In this document: piece by piece, positions 4,384 through 6,821 of the stretch
Position numbering within the stretch: the stretch's first letter is position 1
Layout: every line of letters begins with the position of its first letter
Source: JBKECO01 sp047974745
GTDB lineage: Bacteria; Bacillota; Clostridia; Lachnospirales; Lachnospiraceae
DNA: 6,821 nucleotides
Direction: 5' to 3'
Assembly (NCBI GenBank): GCA_047974745.1
Contig: JBKECO010000062.1
Span: 1-6,821 of the forward strand
The notes under the pieces: model-generated
Database searches by the model: none
Seen by the model: only the letters and a program-made list of their open reading frames with translations
What the model was told of the DNA's origin: nothing
Made by a program: the position numbers and the translations under genes

Positions 4384-6821
4384 ATGGTTTACAAAGATTC
4401 AAATAAACCAATCATGGACAGAGTGGAAGATTTGATAAAGAGGATGACTCTGAAAGAAAAAGTTGCACAATTGTCTTGTACTTTGACCGACGGAAATACG
4501 CAAGATCTAGAAAATATGCGAAATATTCTCTTATATGGAATTGGTACATTAAGTTATTTAAATAGTTCGTTGTCCGGGGACAACCAAAAGGATATGAACT
4601 ACATTAAGGAAATACAGAAATATTTAACCGAGGAAACAAGACTAGGAATTCCTGCTTTAATTCATAATGAAGGCATCGCCGGCGCACAAATACCGGGTGC
4701 AACTACTTTCCCTCAGTCAATGAATGTAGCATCAACGTGGGAACCAGAATTAGCTTATAAGATGGGTGTGGTGGTTAGAAAACAACTTAAGGCTTATGGT
4801 ATTCATGCAGTTCATTCTCCTTTATTTGACCTCGGACGCGATCCAAGATGGGGAAGGATTGGGGAAACCTATGGGGAGGATCCGTATCTGGTTGCCAGAA
4901 TGGGAACTTCTTATGTGAAAGGAATTCAAGGTAATAATGAAATTATGGCAACTGCAAAGCATTTTGTCGGTTATGGAAATGCAGAAGGAGGAAGGAATGG
5001 AGGTGAACAGCAAATTGCAGAGAGAAAACTGCTGGATACTTACTGCTTCCCTTTTGAAGCGGCCATTCAGGAGGCTAATGTCAGCGGAATTATGAATAGC
5101 TATGGAATCCTGAATGAACAGGCTGTATCTACATCTAAATGGTTGTTGAATGATATATTAAGAGGAAAATTAGGCTTTCAGGGCGTGACAGTCGCAGATT
5201 ATGGAAGTATAAGTCATGCACATGTTAGATATCATGTTGCTGAATCACAAAAAGATACAGCAATCCTTGCATTAAAAGCAGGTATGGATATAGAACAACC
5301 ACAGAATACATGCTATCGTTTCTTAGAGGAAGCAGTGGAAACTGGTGAAATTGAAGAAGAATTAATCGATCGTTCGGTTAGACGTCTACTTGAAATTAAA
5401 TTCAAACTTGGTCTTTTTGAAAATCCATATAGTGTGGGAGATTTTATCAAAGAGATTGCGAAGGGTGAATATGAAGAACTCACACAAGAGATTGCAGAAA
5501 AATCTATCGTAATGGTAAAAAATGAGGATAGCATATTGCCTCTGAGAAAAAATATAAAAATTGCATTAATTGGACCGGGGGCAGATACAAAGGGGAATTT
5601 TTTTGGTGGCTATTCCGCTGTAAATACCGCCAGCACCACCAGTCGTGATTTTGATCGTTCCGAAGATGATAATTTTATCAAAATGGCATATCATGCTATG
5701 ATTACAGAATATAAAGATGGTCTTAAGGCTCATGGAATTGAATTTGAAGATCAACCTTCACCAGAACAAAAAGAAATAATTTTAAACATGCTTAAGAAAC
5801 GCAGAGACGGTTCTAATAAAGCATACAAATCTCATGAAGATTTCATGACAATGTTTTATCCAAATTGCAAATCTATGAAAGAAATCATGGAAGACACATT
5901 TGGTGAGGAAAACATAATTCATGCCAAAGGCTGTGGTATTAGTACAGAAATCATAAATGGGATCGAACATGTAAAAGCTGCGATAGAACAGGCAGATATT
6001 GTCGTTGCTGTTTTAGGTGGTAAGGAGAGTATGACTGATCCAGAAGCGACTTGTGGAGAAAATAAAGATAATATTAATATTAATCTTGAAATGCCTCAGC
6101 TTGAAATGATGGAAGAAGTATTCAAAATGAATAAACCTGTTGTTTCGGTGATCATTGATGGAAGACCTTTAGCAGCAACGGAGATAAATAGAGGAAGCAA
6201 AGCTGTTCTATATTCTTGGCTGCCGGCACAAAACGGTGCAAAGGCTATCACAAATATTCTCACTGGTAAATGTAACCCTAGTGGAAAACTTCCAACTACC
6301 ATCTTGAAGGATAGTGGACAGATTCCTATGTATCACAGTAGATTGCCATTTATGTCTAAATTGGAAGACTGGGCGGAATACATTGATAATGATAAAAATT
6401 CTCCTCTATATGAATTTGGACATGGACTAAGCTATACACAATTTGAATATACAGACTTAGTCATGGAAGATACTGTTTTCATAAATGAAAAAATAAAGTT
6501 CAACTTCAAACTTCAAAATACAGGATTCTATTGCGGAGATGAAATAGTGCAGGTCTATGTTCGGGATTGCGTAGCGAGCATAGCCAGACCGACAAAGCAA
6601 TTGCTAGGGTTTGTGAGAGTTGGGTTAGGAATTGGAGAAACGAAAGAGGTATCTTTTGAAATTGATCTGAAACAATTGGCTTTTCATGATCTAAATATGG
6701 ATCTGGTGGTGGAGCCAGGTGATATGGAAATTTACATTGGAGAATCCTCACAAGATATTCGTTTGCAAAAAAAATTTAAGATAATTGGTGATAAATTAAT
6801 GGTTGAGAGAAAAGTATTTTC
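4384..6821 (+). CDS. Glycoside hydrolase family 3 enzyme, probable beta-glucosidase (3' end outside window)
   Basis: The frame stays open for 812 codons to the window edge. GH3 enzymes remove beta-linked glucose or related sugars from the non-reducing end by a retaining mechanism. The N-terminal barrel spans about 1-349, with HNEG (94-97), GRDPRWGR (151-158), the K192-H193 pair in TAKHF, and the nucleophile D272 in VTVADYGS. The GH3 C-terminal sandwich spans about 370-690; its acid/base is probably E559 in CGENKD. A fibronectin III-like domain follows (about 700-800; RPTKQLLGF, EPGDMEIYIGESS). No signal peptide is visible, so the enzyme should act in the cytoplasm on an imported glycoside. 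Residues about 413-496 of the sandwich form a long stretch where most relatives have only a short loop. Since the fibronectin-like domain is nearly complete at the edge, little of a standard protein should be missing unless another module follows. Xylosidase, glucosidase or other specificity cannot be separated by eye. Confidence 0.93.
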   Translation, partial: MVYKDSNKPIMDRVEDLIKRMTLKEKVAQLSCTLTDGNTQDLENMRNILLYGIGTLSYLNSSLSGDNQKDMNYIKEIQKYLTEETRLGIPALIHNEGIAGAQIPGATTFPQSMNVASTWEPELAYKMGVVVRKQLKAYGIHAVHSPLFDLGRDPRWGRIGETYGEDPYLVARMGTSYVKGIQGNNEIMATAKHFVGYGNAEGGRNGGEQQIAERKLLDTYCFPFEAAIQEANVSGIMNSYGILNEQAVSTSKWLLNDILRGKLGFQGVTVADYGSISHAHVRYHVAESQKDTAILALKAGMDIEQPQNTCYRFLEEAVETGEIEEELIDRSVRRLLEIKFKLGLFENPYSVGDFIKEIAKGEYEELTQEIAEKSIVMVKNEDSILPLRKNIKIALIGPGADTKGNFFGGYSAVNTASTTSRDFDRSEDDNFIKMAYHAMITEYKDGLKAHGIEFEDQPSPEQKEIILNMLKKRRDGSNKAYKSHEDFMTMFYPNCKSMKEIMEDTFGEENIIHAKGCGISTEIINGIEHVKAAIEQADIVVAVLGGKESMTDPEATCGENKDNININLEMPQLEMMEEVFKMNKPVVSVIIDGRPLAATEINRGSKAVLYSWLPAQNGAKAITNILTGKCNPSGKLPTTILKDSGQIPMYHSRLPFMSKLEDWAEYIDNDKNSPLYEFGHGLSYTQFEYTDLVMEDTVFINEKIKFNFKLQNTGFYCGDEIVQVYVRDCVASIARPTKQLLGFVRVGLGIGETKEVSFEIDLKQLAFHDLNMDLVVEPGDMEIYIGESSQDIRLQKKFKIIGDKLMVERKVF

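Overview
The window looks like part of the chromosome of a low-G+C Firmicute, most likely a gut-type member of the Clostridia such as Lachnospiraceae. This rests on the AT-rich genes, the strong AAAGGAGG-type ribosome binding sites before each gene, and the enzyme families present. I cannot name a species from the sequence alone.

Layout. Positions 1-113 hold the last 36 codons of a transposase that reads like the IS110 family. About 130 bases of non-coding insertion-sequence tail follow, probably ending near 240-248. The tail contains a weak terminator-like hairpin (159-186). Directly after it is a 129-base leader (about 248-376) with a 9-bp inverted repeat (251-281) that resembles an operator, a good -10 box (342-347) and a strong Shine-Dalgarno. 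No other gene is visible in 114-376.

Four genes follow on the + strand with gaps of 48, 34 and 70 bases and no terminator between them, so they read as one operon: (1) an HSL-type alpha/beta hydrolase (377-1318); (2) a tannase/feruloyl-esterase-family hydrolase (1367-3190); (3) a phosphotriesterase-family (PTE, amidohydrolase-fold) metalloenzyme, probably a lactonase or esterase (3225-4313); (4) a family 3 glycoside hydrolase (GH3) that runs off the window end (4384 to beyond 6821). All have intact catalytic residues as far as can be judged by eye, and none has a signal peptide.

How they may work together. Two serine esterases of different families, a binuclear metal hydrolase of a family rich in lactonases, and a beta-glycosidase, all apparently cytoplasmic, suggest stepwise dismantling of a small imported acylated glycoside, for example a plant phenolic glycoside carrying ester and possibly lactone bonds. 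This is inference: no transporter, regulator or aglycone-processing gene lies in the window. The more unusual points are the concerted loss of secreted-type features in the tannase-family protein (disulfide pair and lid calcium ligands), its extra Met-rich C-terminal module, an extra segment of about 85 residues in the GH3 enzyme, and an insertion-sequence end abutting a probable operator.
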